In this document: one piece after another, positions 33,635 through 42,808 of the stretch
Numbering within the stretch: the first letter of the stretch is position 1
Layout of the letters: each line of letters opens with the position of its first letter
Source of the DNA: Chitinophagaceae bacterium
GTDB lineage: Bacteria; Bacteroidota; Bacteroidia; Chitinophagales; Chitinophagaceae
Length of the DNA stretch: 64,000 nucleotides
Direction of reading: 5' to 3'
NCBI GenBank assembly: GCA_004028765.1
Contig: SAIX01000012.1
Location: 24,206-88,205 of the forward strand
The notes under the pieces: generated by a model
Told to the model about the DNA's origin: nothing
The model's database searches: none
What the model saw: only the letters and a program-made list of their open reading frames with translations
Made by a program: the position numbers and the translations under genes

Positions 33635-34327
33635 ATGAACAAGAGGAATTTGGAAATGCTGGCAGCGCGGCTGCAAAAACTGGGTTTTGATGCTGATATA
33701 CAATACCGGCTTTCCGCTCATTGCTGTTTTGCGCCTTCAGAGTTTACAATCTCACATACAATGAAAGCAGGTGGTGATGAGTGCGAGTTTTTCGTTCAAT
33801 GTATGCGTGGAGAGCAGGGGATGTATGATGCGATGTCATTTACTGCCGTGTTACGAAAGCTTCCGGAAATACCTGTAGAGTTATCTGCGCTGAATGAAGC
33901 AATGAGCACCATCGACTGGACAGCCTTGTATGCATGCCGTAACACAATGCAGGTAGTAACTGTGGAGCAGGATACATTTACTGCGGCGGCACTATTGGAA
34001 GATGTTGCAAAAGTGGATACCGAAGGGCTCTTACGTTTTCGATACTGGGGTGGTACACCACTGGAAGCACTCGTTCCAGGCTTACATGCTTTAAAGACAA
34101 CGCATGAGATTTCACAAAGGTTCTATCTTATCACAGAAGACCCCATCTCTTTTATGGACGCTTTCCGGTTCCTGCAGAGTAACTGGATGGCAAGAAAGGT
34201 GAATATGGATAAGAGATCCCTTTTGCAAAAGCGGGATCGCAATGCAGACAAAGCCGGTAGTGCAGCGGGTAAACTACTTGCTAAGAGAGTCCGGCCCAAC
34301 AAAAAACCGGGTGGATATAAAGAGTAG
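33635..34327 (+). CDS. Unknown ICE protein, 230 residues
   Basis: No family is recognised. The protein is soluble, with a mixed alpha/beta body (1-195) and a basic tail (LLAKRVRPNKKPGGYKE) that might bind nucleic acid. It lies 10 bases after the DUF3945-like gene and three before the next small gene, so it is part of the same transcript. Similar proteins of unknown function accompany tra operons in Bacteroidota. Confidence 0.65.
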   Translation: MNKRNLEMLAARLQKLGFDADIQYRLSAHCCFAPSEFTISHTMKAGGDECEFFVQCMRGEQGMYDAMSFTAVLRKLPEIPVELSALNEAMSTIDWTALYACRNTMQVVTVEQDTFTAAALLEDVAKVDTEGLLRFRYWGGTPLEALVPGLHALKTTHEISQRFYLITEDPISFMDAFRFLQSNWMARKVNMDKRSLLQKRDRNADKAGSAAGKLLAKRVRPNKKPGGYKE

Positions 34328-34330
34328 GTT

Positions 34331-34606
34331 ATGTTCATCTGCGATTTTTTCTCGGTAGTGGCAGACGATGTGCGGATCACAGCTTCGCACATCAGCCTCT
34401 ACCTGGCTATTTATGCGCAATGGGTGGAACAGGGGTCACCCGGCGAAATATGCGTTGATCGGCCAAAGCTTATGAATCTATCCAAAATAGGTGGTCGATC
34501 GACCTACGATAAATGCCTGCACGATCTGCACGATTTCCGGTATGTGGCCTATTATCCGGCGCGAGCAAAGGGGAAAAGCCGGGTAGTTTTACGGAAACTG
34601 GTTTAA
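34331..34606 (+). CDS. Small winged-helix-like ICE protein
   Basis: The 91-residue protein MFICDFFSVVADD... has a helical first half (HISLYLAIYAQWVEQG) and a RPKLMNLSKIGGRSTYDKCLHDLHDFRYVAYYP segment that reads as a winged helix. Proteins like this are frequent beside transfer genes in Bacteroidota elements. It is the last gene before a strong terminator at 34626. DNA binding is inferred. Confidence 0.7.
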   Translation: MFICDFFSVVADDVRITASHISLYLAIYAQWVEQGSPGEICVDRPKLMNLSKIGGRSTYDKCLHDLHDFRYVAYYPARAKGKSRVVLRKLV

Positions 34607-34625
34607 AGCCTCTGAAAAGCGTTGG

Positions 34626-34652
34626 AAACCGGTGAAATTCACCGGTTTTTTT
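34626..34652 (+). terminator. Terminator of the tra operon
   Basis: AAACCGGTG and CACCGGTTT pair around a five-base loop and are followed by further T residues. It lies 20 bases after the last gene of the long operon and before the recombinase module. Confidence 0.88.
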
Positions 34653-34675
34653 GTGGGTGATTGAAAGTGTGAAGT

Positions 34676-34849
34676 ATGGAAAACGAAGTAAAGATTACAC
34701 CAGAAAAGGTGGTGAACCTATTAGCAAAGAGCGGTACTTTTGTAACGTTACCCGAGGCGGAGATAATATTATCATTCCTCACCAATTTGGCCTCAATTTC
34801 CTTAACCCAAATCCAGGAAAATGAAGGCAGATTTATATATCCGCGTTAG
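34676..34849 (+). CDS. Small protein preceding the serine recombinase
   Basis: A 57-residue frame begins MENEVKITPEKVVNLL at 34676 and overlaps the recombinase start by 29 bases. The middle (EIILSFLTNLASISLT) is an amphipathic helix. Short frames of this kind are common just before large serine recombinases of Bacteroidota and may be recombination directionality or coupling factors. That role is inferred. Confidence 0.6.
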   Translation: MENEVKITPEKVVNLLAKSGTFVTLPEAEIILSFLTNLASISLTQIQENEGRFIYPR

Positions 34850-36494
34850 TACGGATGAACAGGCCGAAAAGGGCTATTCCCAAAGAGACCAGGAAGATCG
34901 TTTGCGTAAGTATTGCGATTTCAAAAAAATTGAAATACGCGGGGTTATTTACGAAGACTATTCTGCAAAGACATTCCGCAGACCCGCCTGGCAAAAACTC
35001 TTAAGCACGCTGAGACTTCGCAAAAGACAAACCAATCTTATCCTGTTTACTAAGTGGGATCGTTTTAGTAGAAACGCGGCTGACGCGTTTCAAATGATCA
35101 AGACATTGCGCAATCTGGGAGTAGAACCCTGTGCAATTGAGCAACCACTGGATCTCGATATTCCGGAAAATAAAATCATGCTTGGCATCTATCTCACGGC
35201 GCCCGAAGTTGAGAACGATCGTAGATCACTCAACGTGCGATATGGGATGCGACGCGCGGTAAAAGAGGGTAGATGGATGAATGGAGCGCCCATCGGATAC
35301 ATCAACCGGACAGCACCCGATGGAAAGAAATTCATAGAAATAGAGCAGCCGTACGCTGACATCATGAAATGGGCTTTTGAAACGATCATTCAAAGACAGC
35401 TTCATATCGTAGAAGTCTATCGACTCGCAAAAGAGAAAGGGTTACCGGTTTGTAAACAAACGTTCTGGAATAGCATCCACAACCCGGTGTATTGCGGTAA
35501 AATATTTCTGCGTGGATACAAGGAAGAACCGGATTCCATCATCAAAGGAAACCATGAGCCGATCATTTCTGAAAAATTATTTTTAGAAGTACAAGATGTG
35601 TTGACTGGTAAAAAACGGGTTCGAAAAATTTATACCGAAACGCCAACACTCTACGTTCTCAGAGGGTATCTAGTTTGCCAGCGTTGTGGCAGAACACTAA
35701 CGGCAAGCGCATCGAAGGGGCGTTCGATGTATTACCATTACTACCATTGCGTCCTTCCCTGCAAAGAGAGGTGGAAAGCAGAAGAAGTAAACGACGCATT
35801 TGCAGCAGAGTTAGCCAAACTGATTCCACGTCCCGGCATGTCAGATGTCTACGCGCAGATCATCAACGATATGTATAAAAAGCACGTGGCTACCAATAGT
35901 TTTGAAGTCAAAAAACTATCCGAAAGGGTGTCGGAATTACAGTCAAATATCAATAAGGCGAGAATGAAGTTCATGGCCGATGATATCGACAAAAACGACT
36001 ATCATTCCTACCGTAAAGAATGCGAAGATGAGATAACGCGGCTCGAGGCGACACTGGTCGACCTGACAAAAAACAAGATGGATATTACCAGCCTTGTCCG
36101 CCGAGCGATTGAAAATCTCAGTCGCTTAAATGAGATGTTTTTGACCGGGAAGACGGAGGAAAGACGTCGTATTATAAGTGCAATTTTCCCTGAAAAGCTC
36201 GTTTTCGATGGGAACTGGTTTCGAACCGCTCGAATGAATGAGGCAGTATACCTGATATTCAATGTGGGTGCGGGTTTCAGCGGAAATGATGGTCAAAATT
36301 TGAGCAACGAATCGCTCCAAAAAACTGCAAGCGGTTCGAAAAAGCCCGAAAAAGGCACTTTTCAGAATGTAAAACTTCGAACCGCTTTTTCTAAAATGGG
36401 TGATCCGCTGAAACGCCCTATTGACGCGGGTTTTGAGAATAAAAAAAGTGGACTTCTCTTTGAAATTTTTGAGAAGTCCACTTCCGTTGCCTGA
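34821..36494 (+). CDS. Large serine recombinase (ICE integrase/excisionase)
   Basis: The 557-residue protein has a resolvase domain at 1-145 with the catalytic serine S10 in YIRVSTDEQ, then a recombinase domain at about 150-265. A zinc ribbon around 280-320 has VCQRCGRTL and HCVLPC, and a long coiled coil runs at about 350-430. The RRRIISAIFPEK segment near 445 is typical of Bacteroidota ICE recombinases. The last ~20 residues are encoded by the terminator hairpin of tRNA-Gln and the stop lies within the tRNA 3' end. The C-terminus therefore seems to come from target DNA joined on integration. Confidence 0.92.
   Translation: MKADLYIRVSTDEQAEKGYSQRDQEDRLRKYCDFKKIEIRGVIYEDYSAKTFRRPAWQKLLSTLRLRKRQTNLILFTKWDRFSRNAADAFQMIKTLRNLGVEPCAIEQPLDLDIPENKIMLGIYLTAPEVENDRRSLNVRYGMRRAVKEGRWMNGAPIGYINRTAPDGKKFIEIEQPYADIMKWAFETIIQRQLHIVEVYRLAKEKGLPVCKQTFWNSIHNPVYCGKIFLRGYKEEPDSIIKGNHEPIISEKLFLEVQDVLTGKKRVRKIYTETPTLYVLRGYLVCQRCGRTLTASASKGRSMYYHYYHCVLPCKERWKAEEVNDAFAAELAKLIPRPGMSDVYAQIINDMYKKHVATNSFEVKKLSERVSELQSNINKARMKFMADDIDKNDYHSYRKECEDEITRLEATLVDLTKNKMDITSLVRRAIENLSRLNEMFLTGKTEERRRIISAIFPEKLVFDGNWFRTARMNEAVYLIFNVGAGFSGNDGQNLSNESLQKTASGSKKPEKGTFQNVKLRTAFSKMGDPLKRPIDAGFENKKSGLLFEIFEKSTSVA
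36441..36481 (-). terminator. Terminator of tRNA-Gln
   Basis: On the reverse strand GTGGACTTCTC pairs with GAGAAGTCCAC around a 12-base loop and is followed by seven T residues. It lies directly behind tRNA-Gln. On the forward strand the same bases are read as codons of the serine recombinase. Confidence 0.88.
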
Positions 36495-36557
36495 CCTGGA
36501 TTCGAACCAAGACAAACTGAACCAAAATCAGTTGTACTACCCTTATACTATCAGGCA
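36487..36557 (-). tRNA. tRNA-Gln(TTG)
   Basis: The reverse strand folds as a cloverleaf with acceptor arms TGCCTGA and TCAGGCA, anticodon TTG in CTGATTTTGGTTCAG, and T-arm GGTTCGAATCC. CCA is not encoded. Its 3' end borders the mobile element and overlaps the recombinase stop by eight bases, making it the likely integration target. The gene is intact, with its own promoter and terminator. Confidence 0.95.
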
Positions 36558-36583
36558 AAACCAACATTCTTTCGAATGGGGTG

Positions 36584-36614
36584 CAAAAATAAGGTTGGGC
36601 AGGTATTGTTCCAA
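36584..36614 (-). promoter_or_regulatory. Promoter of tRNA-Gln
   Basis: On the reverse strand TTG (36614-36612), a 20-base spacer and TATATTTG-type box TATTTTTG (36591-36584) match the Bacteroidota consensus. The tRNA starts 26 bases beyond the box. Confidence 0.7.
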
Positions 36615-36753
36615 AATTTTTTCAGCCCGTCAGATTGTCAAGCTCTTCCCGAAAACCTTTTCGCAACTCGGGGAGCTGCATCTGCAGGAATGCTGTAAAT
36701 TAACATCTTAAAGGGATGATTGTCCCGAAATCATTTCACCAAACGATTGCATC

Positions 36754-37431
36754 ATGACCGGCAAACTGATCCTACTCGGCGTATTTGTTACCTGTATGTT
36801 TTTAATGGCTTATAAATCGGATAAAAAGAAAAAAGTTGTTTTCTTCGGTGACTCCATCACACAGGCTGGCGCCAACCCGGGCGGCTATATCCGCCTGATG
36901 GATTCGATCATACAGTCTGAAGGCAATACACAATATGAGCTGATCGGCGCAGGTATCGGCGGGGATAAAATTTATGATCTCTACCTGCGGATGGAACAGG
37001 ATGTGATGAAACATTCTCCCGATATCGTAGTGATCTACGTAGGCGTAAATGATGTTTGGCACAAAGCATCCAGTGGCACAGGTACAGACTATGTGAAATT
37101 TGGCCGCTTTTATGAAGCCGTTGTGAAAAAACTGCAGGCTGCCGGAAGCAAAGTCATTATATGCACCCCTGCCGTCATCGGCGAAAAAACGGATCATTCC
37201 AACCAGCAGGACGGCGACCTGAATCAGTACAGCAACTGGATCCGCGGTTACGCTGCAAAAAATGAATTGCCGCTTGTTGACCTGCGCAACCATTTTATGA
37301 ATTACAATATGCAGCACAATCCGCAAAACAAGGAAGCAGGTATCCTCACCACCGATCGTGTACACCTTACGCACGACGGTAACCTGCTCGTGGCTGAAGA
37401 AATGTGGAAAGTGATCAAAACCGTCAAATAA
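36754..37431 (+). CDS. SGNH/GDSL-family hydrolase, exported
   Basis: The protein has 225 residues. An N-terminal hydrophobic segment (5-18) serves as anchor or signal. Family blocks are present in order: FFGDSIT (nucleophile S near 32), GIGG, GVND near 97-100, and DRVHLTHDGN near the C-terminus with the Asp-His pair. These enzymes are esterases acting on acylated sugars or lipids. The neighbouring gene 12 bases downstream encodes a sialate O-acetylesterase-like enzyme, so the two may deacetylate polysaccharide together. Substrate unknown. Confidence 0.9.
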   Translation: MTGKLILLGVFVTCMFLMAYKSDKKKKVVFFGDSITQAGANPGGYIRLMDSIIQSEGNTQYELIGAGIGGDKIYDLYLRMEQDVMKHSPDIVVIYVGVNDVWHKASSGTGTDYVKFGRFYEAVVKKLQAAGSKVIICTPAVIGEKTDHSNQQDGDLNQYSNWIRGYAAKNELPLVDLRNHFMNYNMQHNPQNKEAGILTTDRVHLTHDGNLLVAEEMWKVIKTVK

Positions 37432-37443
37432 GCCGGTACGATC

Positions 37444-38220
37444 ATGAAACGCATGTTATGGATGGCCGCTGTACTGATCGCGTCTGCTTTTACAACGGAT
37501 TTGACAAAACAGGGCAACCGTAAAATTCATATCTATATTCTCGCCGGGCAGTCGAATATGGCTGGCCGCGGCACTGTGGAAGCCATTGATACGACCCTGA
37601 ACCCGCATATTTTTATGTTCAATAAAGAGGAGCAATGGGTTCCTGCCAGGGAACCGCTGGCATTTGATAAACCAAAAGTGGTGGGAGTAGGGCCGGGATT
37701 TGCTTTTGCAAATGCCATGGTAAAAGCCGATCCTTCCGCGGATATTTACCTGGTTCCCTGTGCCGTGGGTGGTACACGTATCGATCTCTGGCAACCCGGC
37801 GCGTATGATTCGGCCACCAAAACACATCCATATGATGATGCGTTGCGAAGGATACAAAAAGCAATCCCTTCGGGAGAAGTAAAAGGCATCCTCTGGCACC
37901 AGGGAGAAAGTGATTGCAACCCGGGACTAAGCGGTTCTTATGAACAAAAATTAAGGGTATTGATCAATCGTTTCAGAACTGCACTGGATAAACCCGATCT
38001 GCCTTTTGTAGTAGGAGAGATTGCACATTTCCGCACGATTCCCAATCCTGATAAAGATATCGTGAACAAAGCCATTAAAAATGTTGCTTCCACCACACTG
38101 AATTGCGGTTATGTGGAAACGCAGGGGCTGCAGCACAGGGGCGATACGCTTCATTTCGACAGCCCTTCTGCGAGAGAAGTCGGGAAAAGATATGCTTTCG
38201 CAATGCAGCAATTCCTTTAA
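37444..38220 (+). CDS. Sialate O-acetylesterase-like carbohydrate esterase
   Basis: The 258-residue protein has a signal-like start (1-18). IYILAGQSNMAGRG (about 31-44) holds the nucleophilic serine, and GILWHQGESDC (about 144-154) is the second family block. A DTLHFDS segment near the end carries the Asp-His pair. The family (DUF303/CE6-like) removes acetyl groups from sugars. It is probably in an operon with the SGNH hydrolase. Its stop codon lies inside the left arm of a 21-base inverted repeat. Confidence 0.88.
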   Translation: MKRMLWMAAVLIASAFTTDLTKQGNRKIHIYILAGQSNMAGRGTVEAIDTTLNPHIFMFNKEEQWVPAREPLAFDKPKVVGVGPGFAFANAMVKADPSADIYLVPCAVGGTRIDLWQPGAYDSATKTHPYDDALRRIQKAIPSGEVKGILWHQGESDCNPGLSGSYEQKLRVLINRFRTALDKPDLPFVVGEIAHFRTIPNPDKDIVNKAIKNVASTTLNCGYVETQGLQHRGDTLHFDSPSAREVGKRYAFAMQQFL

Positions 38221-38259
38221 ATAAGGTACAGCAATACGCCTTATTTAAAGGAATTGCTG
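38206..38259. terminator. Bidirectional terminator with 21-base perfect stem
   Basis: Two 21-base arms (38206-38226 and 38239-38259) are perfectly complementary around a 12-base loop. They lie between the convergent esterase and tyrS genes, and the left arm includes the last codons and the stop of the esterase. The stem is longer than most intrinsic terminators and would be an RNase III-type substrate. Confidence 0.75.
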
Positions 38260-38266
38260 AACCGTA

Positions 38267-39556
38267 TTACACCGCTTTTACAAGGAAATAATTCTTTTTT
38301 CCCTTTTGCACCAGCAGGTAGCGGTTATTCAGCAGATCAGCAGAAACAATCTGTGTTTTTTCAACACCCACTTTGTTTTTATTGATCCCCAATCCGCCGC
38401 CCTGCCACATTTTACGCGCTTCACCTTTGCTGGGAAAAATGTTTGTATCGGCCAGAAAACTGATCATATCATAACCTTCTTCCAGAAGCGCACGGTTTAC
38501 TTCGATCATCGGCACACCTTCCATTACCTGCAGCAATTGTTCTTCCGTCAGGCTTTGCAAAATATCCGTAGTGGCATTGCCGAATAAAATATCAGATGCT
38601 TTTACCGCAAACGCATAATCGGCACGGCTATGCACAAAACAGGTGATCTCTTCTGCCAGTTTTTTCTGCAGTGCCCGTTCATGGGGAGCGGATGCATGTT
38701 GGGATAACAATGCCTCAATTTCCTGCTGGGGAAGCAGGGTGAATATTTTGATCCATTTGGTGGCATCCTCATCACTGGCATTCAGCCAGAACTGGTAAAA
38801 CTGGTAAGGAGATGTTTTTTTGGGATCGAGCCACACATTGCCTTTTTCCGTTTTGCCGAATTTCCCCCCATCGGCTTTGGTGATCAGCGGACAGGTAAAC
38901 GCAAATGCTTCGCCTCCTGCTTTACGGCGGATGAGTTCCGTTCCCGTAACGATATTGCCCCACTGGTCGCTGCCGCCCATCTGCAGTTTGCAATTTTTAT
39001 TTTGGTAGAGCCAGTAAAAATCATAGCCCTGCACCAGCTGGTAGGTAAATTCGGTAAAACTCATGCCCGCTTCGCTGTCAAGTCTTTTCTTCACGCTGTC
39101 TTTCGACATCATATAATTCACCGTGATGTATTTCCCCACATCGCGTATAAAATGCAGGAAACTGAAATCTTTGAACCAGTCGTAATTGTTCACCATTTCA
39201 GCCGCATTCGGTTTGTCGGAACTGAAATCGAGAAATTTTTCCAGTTGTGCTTTCACACCGGCCTGGTTGAATTGCAAAGTTTCTTCGCTCAGCAGGTTCC
39301 TTTCCTGGCTTTTGCCGGATGGGTCGCCCACCATACCCGTGGCACCGCCCACGAGTGCATAAGGTTTATGCCCTGCACGCTGCATATGCACCAGTAATAA
39401 GATCGGAACAAGGCTGCCGATATGTAAACTGTCGGAAGTGGGATCAAAACCAATATACCCGGAAACCGTTTCTTTATTCAGTAACTCTTCTGTTCCGGGC
39501 ATAATATCCTGTATCATCCCTCTCCAGCGCAATTCTTCGATCAGATTCATGGTCAT
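38267..39556 (-). CDS. tyrS: Tyrosyl-tRNA synthetase
   Basis: This 429-residue class I enzyme charges tRNA-Tyr. The ATP-binding HIGH-like motif is LHIGSLVP (about 45-52), the tyrosine pocket includes [10 protein letters not shown], and the KMSKS-like loop is [10 protein letters not shown]-terminal S4-like RNA-binding domain ends the protein. I chose the start at 39556 ([13 protein letters not shown]); the next ATG at 39550 is an alternative. The open frame extends to 39712, but the extra residues match nothing. tRNA-Tyr lies at 44826. Confidence 0.95.
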   Translation of the reverse strand: MTMNLIEELRWRGMIQDIMPGTEELLNKETVSGYIGFDPTSDSLHIGSLVPILLLVHMQRAGHKPYALVGGATGMVGDPSGKSQERNLLSEETLQFNQAGVKAQLEKFLDFSSDKPNAAEMVNNYDWFKDFSFLHFIRDVGKYITVNYMMSKDSVKKRLDSEAGMSFTEFTYQLVQGYDFYWLYQNKNCKLQMGGSDQWGNIVTGTELIRRKAGGEAFAFTCPLITKADGGKFGKTEKGNVWLDPKKTSPYQFYQFWLNASDEDATKWIKIFTLLPQQEIEALLSQHASAPHERALQKKLAEEITCFVHSRADYAFAVKASDILFGNATTDILQSLTEEQLLQVMEGVPMIEVNRALLEEGYDMISFLADTNIFPSKGEARKMWQGGGLGINKNKVGVEKTQIVSADLLNNRYLLVQKGKKNYFLVKAV

Positions 39557-39716
39557 CGATTCAATTTGCGCAAAAATAAGGAATGGGGACAAGCAGGCAA
39601 GGCGGCAGGTAAAATCGTGCAGGGTAAATCCGGAACCCGAAATGAAATAATGAGACAGGTTTTCTCCACGATATGCACGATTCACGATTTGTGATTCTCG
39701 GTCTCTCCCCACACCC

Positions 39717-39724
39717 TAACTTTG
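39717..39724 (+). promoter_or_regulatory. -7 box of the RDD protein gene
   Basis: TAACTTTG ends four bases before the ATG at 39729, so the transcript would be leaderless or nearly so. No well-spaced -33 TTG is seen; the closest is 25 bases away. Confidence 0.45.
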
Positions 39725-39728
39725 CCCT

Positions 39729-40106
39729 ATGAAAACTGTTGGCGAAGGAACGCGCATCCTGAATTTTCTCGTGGATACATCCCTTGTTTTTTTGGTTGCC
39801 TATTACAGTTATGGCGGCTGGAACTGGTATGTTCGCTACTGGGGTTATCCCTCTTATAAATTCTCATGGTTCTTCTTTGGCTTTTTATTTATCTATTATT
39901 TTCTGTTCGAAATTTTTTTTAGCCGTACACCCGGGAAATGGTTTACGGGCTCAAAACTGGTGAACGCTTCAGGCAGCAAAGCATCCATTGCGGCTGTTTT
40001 TATCCGATCGCTGACGCGGCTCACGGTCATCGATCTTTTCTTTATCCCTTTTTTCGGTATGCCGCTGCACGATTCTCTCAGTAAAACCCGGGTGATAGAA
40101 TCCTGA
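39729..40106 (+). CDS. RDD-family membrane protein
   Basis: The 125-residue protein carries the R/D/D-type motif in RILNFLVDTSLVF (about 9-21). Two or three membrane helices lie at 12-30, 45-65 and 95-115, and the TPGKWFTGSKLV segment is typical of the family. Transport or ion-balance roles are known for some members; the substrate here is unknown. It stands alone between tyrS (divergent) and hscA. Confidence 0.88.
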   Translation: MKTVGEGTRILNFLVDTSLVFLVAYYSYGGWNWYVRYWGYPSYKFSWFFFGFLFIYYFLFEIFFSRTPGKWFTGSKLVNASGSKASIAAVFIRSLTRLTVIDLFFIPFFGMPLHDSLSKTRVIES

Positions 40107-40204
40107 ACGATGCTAAGCCCACTTGTTCCTGATATCGCAAGCACACCGATGCCGGAATCTGTAATTTCGCGTGCCCGGATGTAAAGGGGAATACCTGAAT
40201 CACT

Positions 40205-42064
40205 ATGGCAAAAATTGCTATCAATATCGCTACCGGAAGCCTGCAGCAGGCTGAAATGATTGTGGGCATCGATCTCGGAACCACCAATAGCCTCGTGGCA
40301 ATTATTCATCCTGAAAGCAGGCAACCTGTTGCATTGAAAGAGCACAACAGCAGCAGCCTCGTGCCCAGTGTGGTCCATTTCGATGAATTCGGAAACGCCA
40401 CCGTGGGTGATGTGGCAAAAGCCTATCTCGAAACCGATCCGCAGAACACGATATTCAGCGCAAAAAGATTGATGGGCAAAAGCTACCGCGATCTCAAAGA
40501 GAACGCTGATTTCTTTACCTATAAAGTGATCGATGATGATACCGACAGCCTTGTGAAAGTGCAGGTGGGCGAGCGGTTCTATTCTCCCATCGATCTTTCT
40601 TCTTTTATCCTGCGCGAATTGAAACAAAGGGCCGAACATATCCTGAAAACACCGGTAACCAGGGCGGTGATCACCGTTCCGGCTTATTTTAACGATGCAC
40701 AGCGGCAGGCAACACGCGATGCAGGAAAACTGGCAGGTCTCGATGTGCTGCGTATCGTGAACGAGCCCACGGCTGCCAGTCTCGCTTATGGACTCGGTTT
40801 GCATAAAGAGGAAGAAAAAACAATCGCGGTATATGATCTGGGTGGCGGTACTTTTGACATTTCCATCCTGCATATCAGTAATGGCATTTTCGAAGTGCTG
40901 AGTACAAACGGGGACACTTATCTTGGTGGTGATGACCTCGACCGTGCCATAGTTCAATACTGGATGCAGGAAGCAGGTATTATACAGGACGATCTCAAAC
41001 TGAATAAAGAACTGGCCCAGGGCCTTCGCCTCAGGGCAGAGGAAGCAAAAAAAACACTGAGCAGTTCGGATCAGTATGAAACAGAATGGAACGGGGATCG
41101 CTTATCCATTTCCCGCGAAAAATTTGAATCACTGATTCTCCCGCTGGTAAACAAAACAATCGGTTGCTGCAGAAATGCATTGAAAGATGCCGGATTATCT
41201 CCGGATAAAATCGATACGATTGTGATGGTGGGAGGGAGTACCCGTGTTCCGCTCGTGAAAAAAATGGTGAGCGATTTTTTTGGAAAGCCGGTCAACGATT
41301 CTGTGAACCCCGATGAAGTAGTGGCCCTTGGCGCGGCTGTGCAGGCAGATATACTAGCAGGAAATAACAAAGAATTTTTATTGCTCGATATCACACCACT
41401 CAGCCTTGGGATCGAAACCATGGGCGGACTGATGGATGTGCTGATCCCGCGAAATGCCAAAATTCCCACGAAAGCCGGACGCCAGTACACTACACAGAAA
41501 GATGGCCAGGGTGATATGCGGATCGCTGTTTACCAGGGAGAACGGGATCTTGTAAAAGATAACCGCAAACTGGCTGAATTCAGTTTGAAAGGTATCCCCG
41601 CAATGCCTGCAGGCCTGCCGAAAGTGGAAGTGAGTTTTTTGATCAATGCGGACGGCATCCTCATGGTAAAAGCCAAAGAACTGCGCAGCGGCGTGGAACA
41701 GGAGATTGAAGTAAAACCACAGTACGGGTTAACGGATGCCGAAGTGGAAAAGATGCTGCTCGACAGTATCACGCATGCCAAAGACGATATGCAGTCGCGC
41801 GCACTCGTGGAAGCGAGGACCGAAGGAGAGCAGATACTCGATGTAACAGAAAAATTTATCGCTAAAAACAATGGCTTGCTTTCAAAAGAAGAACTTACTG
41901 CCACTGCCACAGCCATGCAGGCTTTGCAGCTGGCATTGACCATGGAGGATAAAAACCTGATCCATACCAAAATTGAAGAACTCAACGAAGTAACCCGGCC
42001 TTTCGCAGAACGGGCCATGGATGCTGCGATCAGCGGCGCATTGAAGGGGAAAGCGATTATGTAA
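40205..42064 (+). CDS. hscA: Fe-S assembly chaperone HscA (Hsp70 family)
   Basis: The protein has 619 residues. The ATPase domain begins after a ~17-residue lead with [14 protein letters not shown] and includes [14 protein letters not shown] and GGSTRVPLV. The substrate-binding domain starts near 385 ([17 protein letters not shown]). The length and N-terminal lead fit HscA of Bacteroidota, which assists transfer of Fe-S clusters from scaffold proteins. A second, larger DnaK would be expected elsewhere. No hscB or isc gene is adjacent, so the name rests on the protein alone. Confidence 0.85.
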   Translation: MAKIAINIATGSLQQAEMIVGIDLGTTNSLVAIIHPESRQPVALKEHNSSSLVPSVVHFDEFGNATVGDVAKAYLETDPQNTIFSAKRLMGKSYRDLKENADFFTYKVIDDDTDSLVKVQVGERFYSPIDLSSFILRELKQRAEHILKTPVTRAVITVPAYFNDAQRQATRDAGKLAGLDVLRIVNEPTAASLAYGLGLHKEEEKTIAVYDLGGGTFDISILHISNGIFEVLSTNGDTYLGGDDLDRAIVQYWMQEAGIIQDDLKLNKELAQGLRLRAEEAKKTLSSSDQYETEWNGDRLSISREKFESLILPLVNKTIGCCRNALKDAGLSPDKIDTIVMVGGSTRVPLVKKMVSDFFGKPVNDSVNPDEVVALGAAVQADILAGNNKEFLLLDITPLSLGIETMGGLMDVLIPRNAKIPTKAGRQYTTQKDGQGDMRIAVYQGERDLVKDNRKLAEFSLKGIPAMPAGLPKVEVSFLINADGILMVKAKELRSGVEQEIEVKPQYGLTDAEVEKMLLDSITHAKDDMQSRALVEARTEGEQILDVTEKFIAKNNGLLSKEELTATATAMQALQLALTMEDKNLIHTKIEELNEVTRPFAERAMDAAISGALKGKAIM

Positions 42065-42153
42065 GGTTCGATAATGGTGAGTGATCTTAAATCTGCATCT
42101 GCCTTCATCATCACCTGCAATCGGCGATTGATGATTTGCGATCCACGTTCAAA

Positions 42154-42744
42154 TTATCGCCGTACATCTGCCATACGCTGCACGTATTTCCCGATAATAT
42201 CAAACTCGATATTCACCGTGCTTCCTTCTCTTACATTGCTGATACTGGTATTTTCAAAAGTATAGGGAATGATGGCTACGCGGAATTGATCTGCACCCAC
42301 GTCAAAACAGGTAAGACTGGTTCCATTCACCGCAATCGATCCTTTTTCAATCACAAGCTGTGCGAATGCCGCAGGGAAACGGAAACAGAATTCCCAGCTG
42401 CCGGCCAGTTCTTTTCTTTCGATACAGGTCGCGGTTGTGTCTACATGCCCCTGAACGATATGGCCATCCAGCCGGCCATTCATTACCATGCAGCGTTCGA
42501 GGTTCAACTGTGAACCCTCCTGCCATGTGCCGAGATCGGTTTTCTTCAGGGTTTCTTCAATCGCAGTAACACGGTGGCGCTTATCGGCTACTTCCACCAC
42601 CGTCAAACAAACCCCGTTATGGCTGACGCTTTGGTCGATTTTCAATTCCGCTGAAATCGGGGACCCGATCCAGAAATGGATATTGGTTCCTGTTTTCTCG
42701 ATGGATAAAACCCTGCCGATGCTTTCTATGATTCCTGTAAACAT
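42154..42744 (-). CDS. ribE: Riboflavin synthase alpha chain
   Basis: The 196-residue enzyme dismutates two molecules of 6,7-dimethyl-8-ribityllumazine into riboflavin. The start MFTGIIESIG is the family signature and fixes the start at 42744; the frame extends to 42804 without support. Two homologous lumazine-binding halves are visible (1-95 with VCLTVVEV, 96-190 with GHIVQGHVD and GTSLTCFDV). No other riboflavin gene and no FMN riboswitch is seen nearby. Confidence 0.93.
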   Translation of the reverse strand: MFTGIIESIGRVLSIEKTGTNIHFWIGSPISAELKIDQSVSHNGVCLTVVEVADKRHRVTAIEETLKKTDLGTWQEGSQLNLERCMVMNGRLDGHIVQGHVDTTATCIERKELAGSWEFCFRFPAAFAQLVIEKGSIAVNGTSLTCFDVGADQFRVAIIPYTFENTSISNVREGSTVNIEFDIIGKYVQRMADVRR

Positions 42745-42808
42745 AGCTGCAAGGTAAGCCCGCCGGGGGATCGGTTTCAAGCCGGAGAACTGTATTTTTT
42801 TCAAAACC

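Larger units (their letters stand above)
1..36440. mobile_element. Right-hand part of an integrative conjugative element
   Basis: This stretch holds Bacteroides-type conjugation genes (traE to traN, 23439-32042), conserved ICE hypotheticals, a large serine recombinase at the right edge, and cargo that includes a retron, a nucleotidyltransferase/nuclease operon, panD, an orphan methyltransferase and a T9SS cargo module. The right boundary is placed just before the tRNA-Gln terminator, since tRNA-Gln keeps its own promoter and terminator and everything beyond is housekeeping sequence. The left end is not visible, and neither are a relaxase, a coupling protein or traA-D, so the element probably extends left of the window. 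Whether all of 1-16,000 belongs to the same element is inference from gene content, not from a seen boundary. Confidence 0.75.

Noticed and set aside
39557..39712. N-terminal extension of tyrosyl-tRNA synthetase
   Set aside because: The extra 52 codons do not match the family, whose conserved part starts at MTMNLIEE or MNLIEE; the stretch overlaps upstream regulatory sequence.
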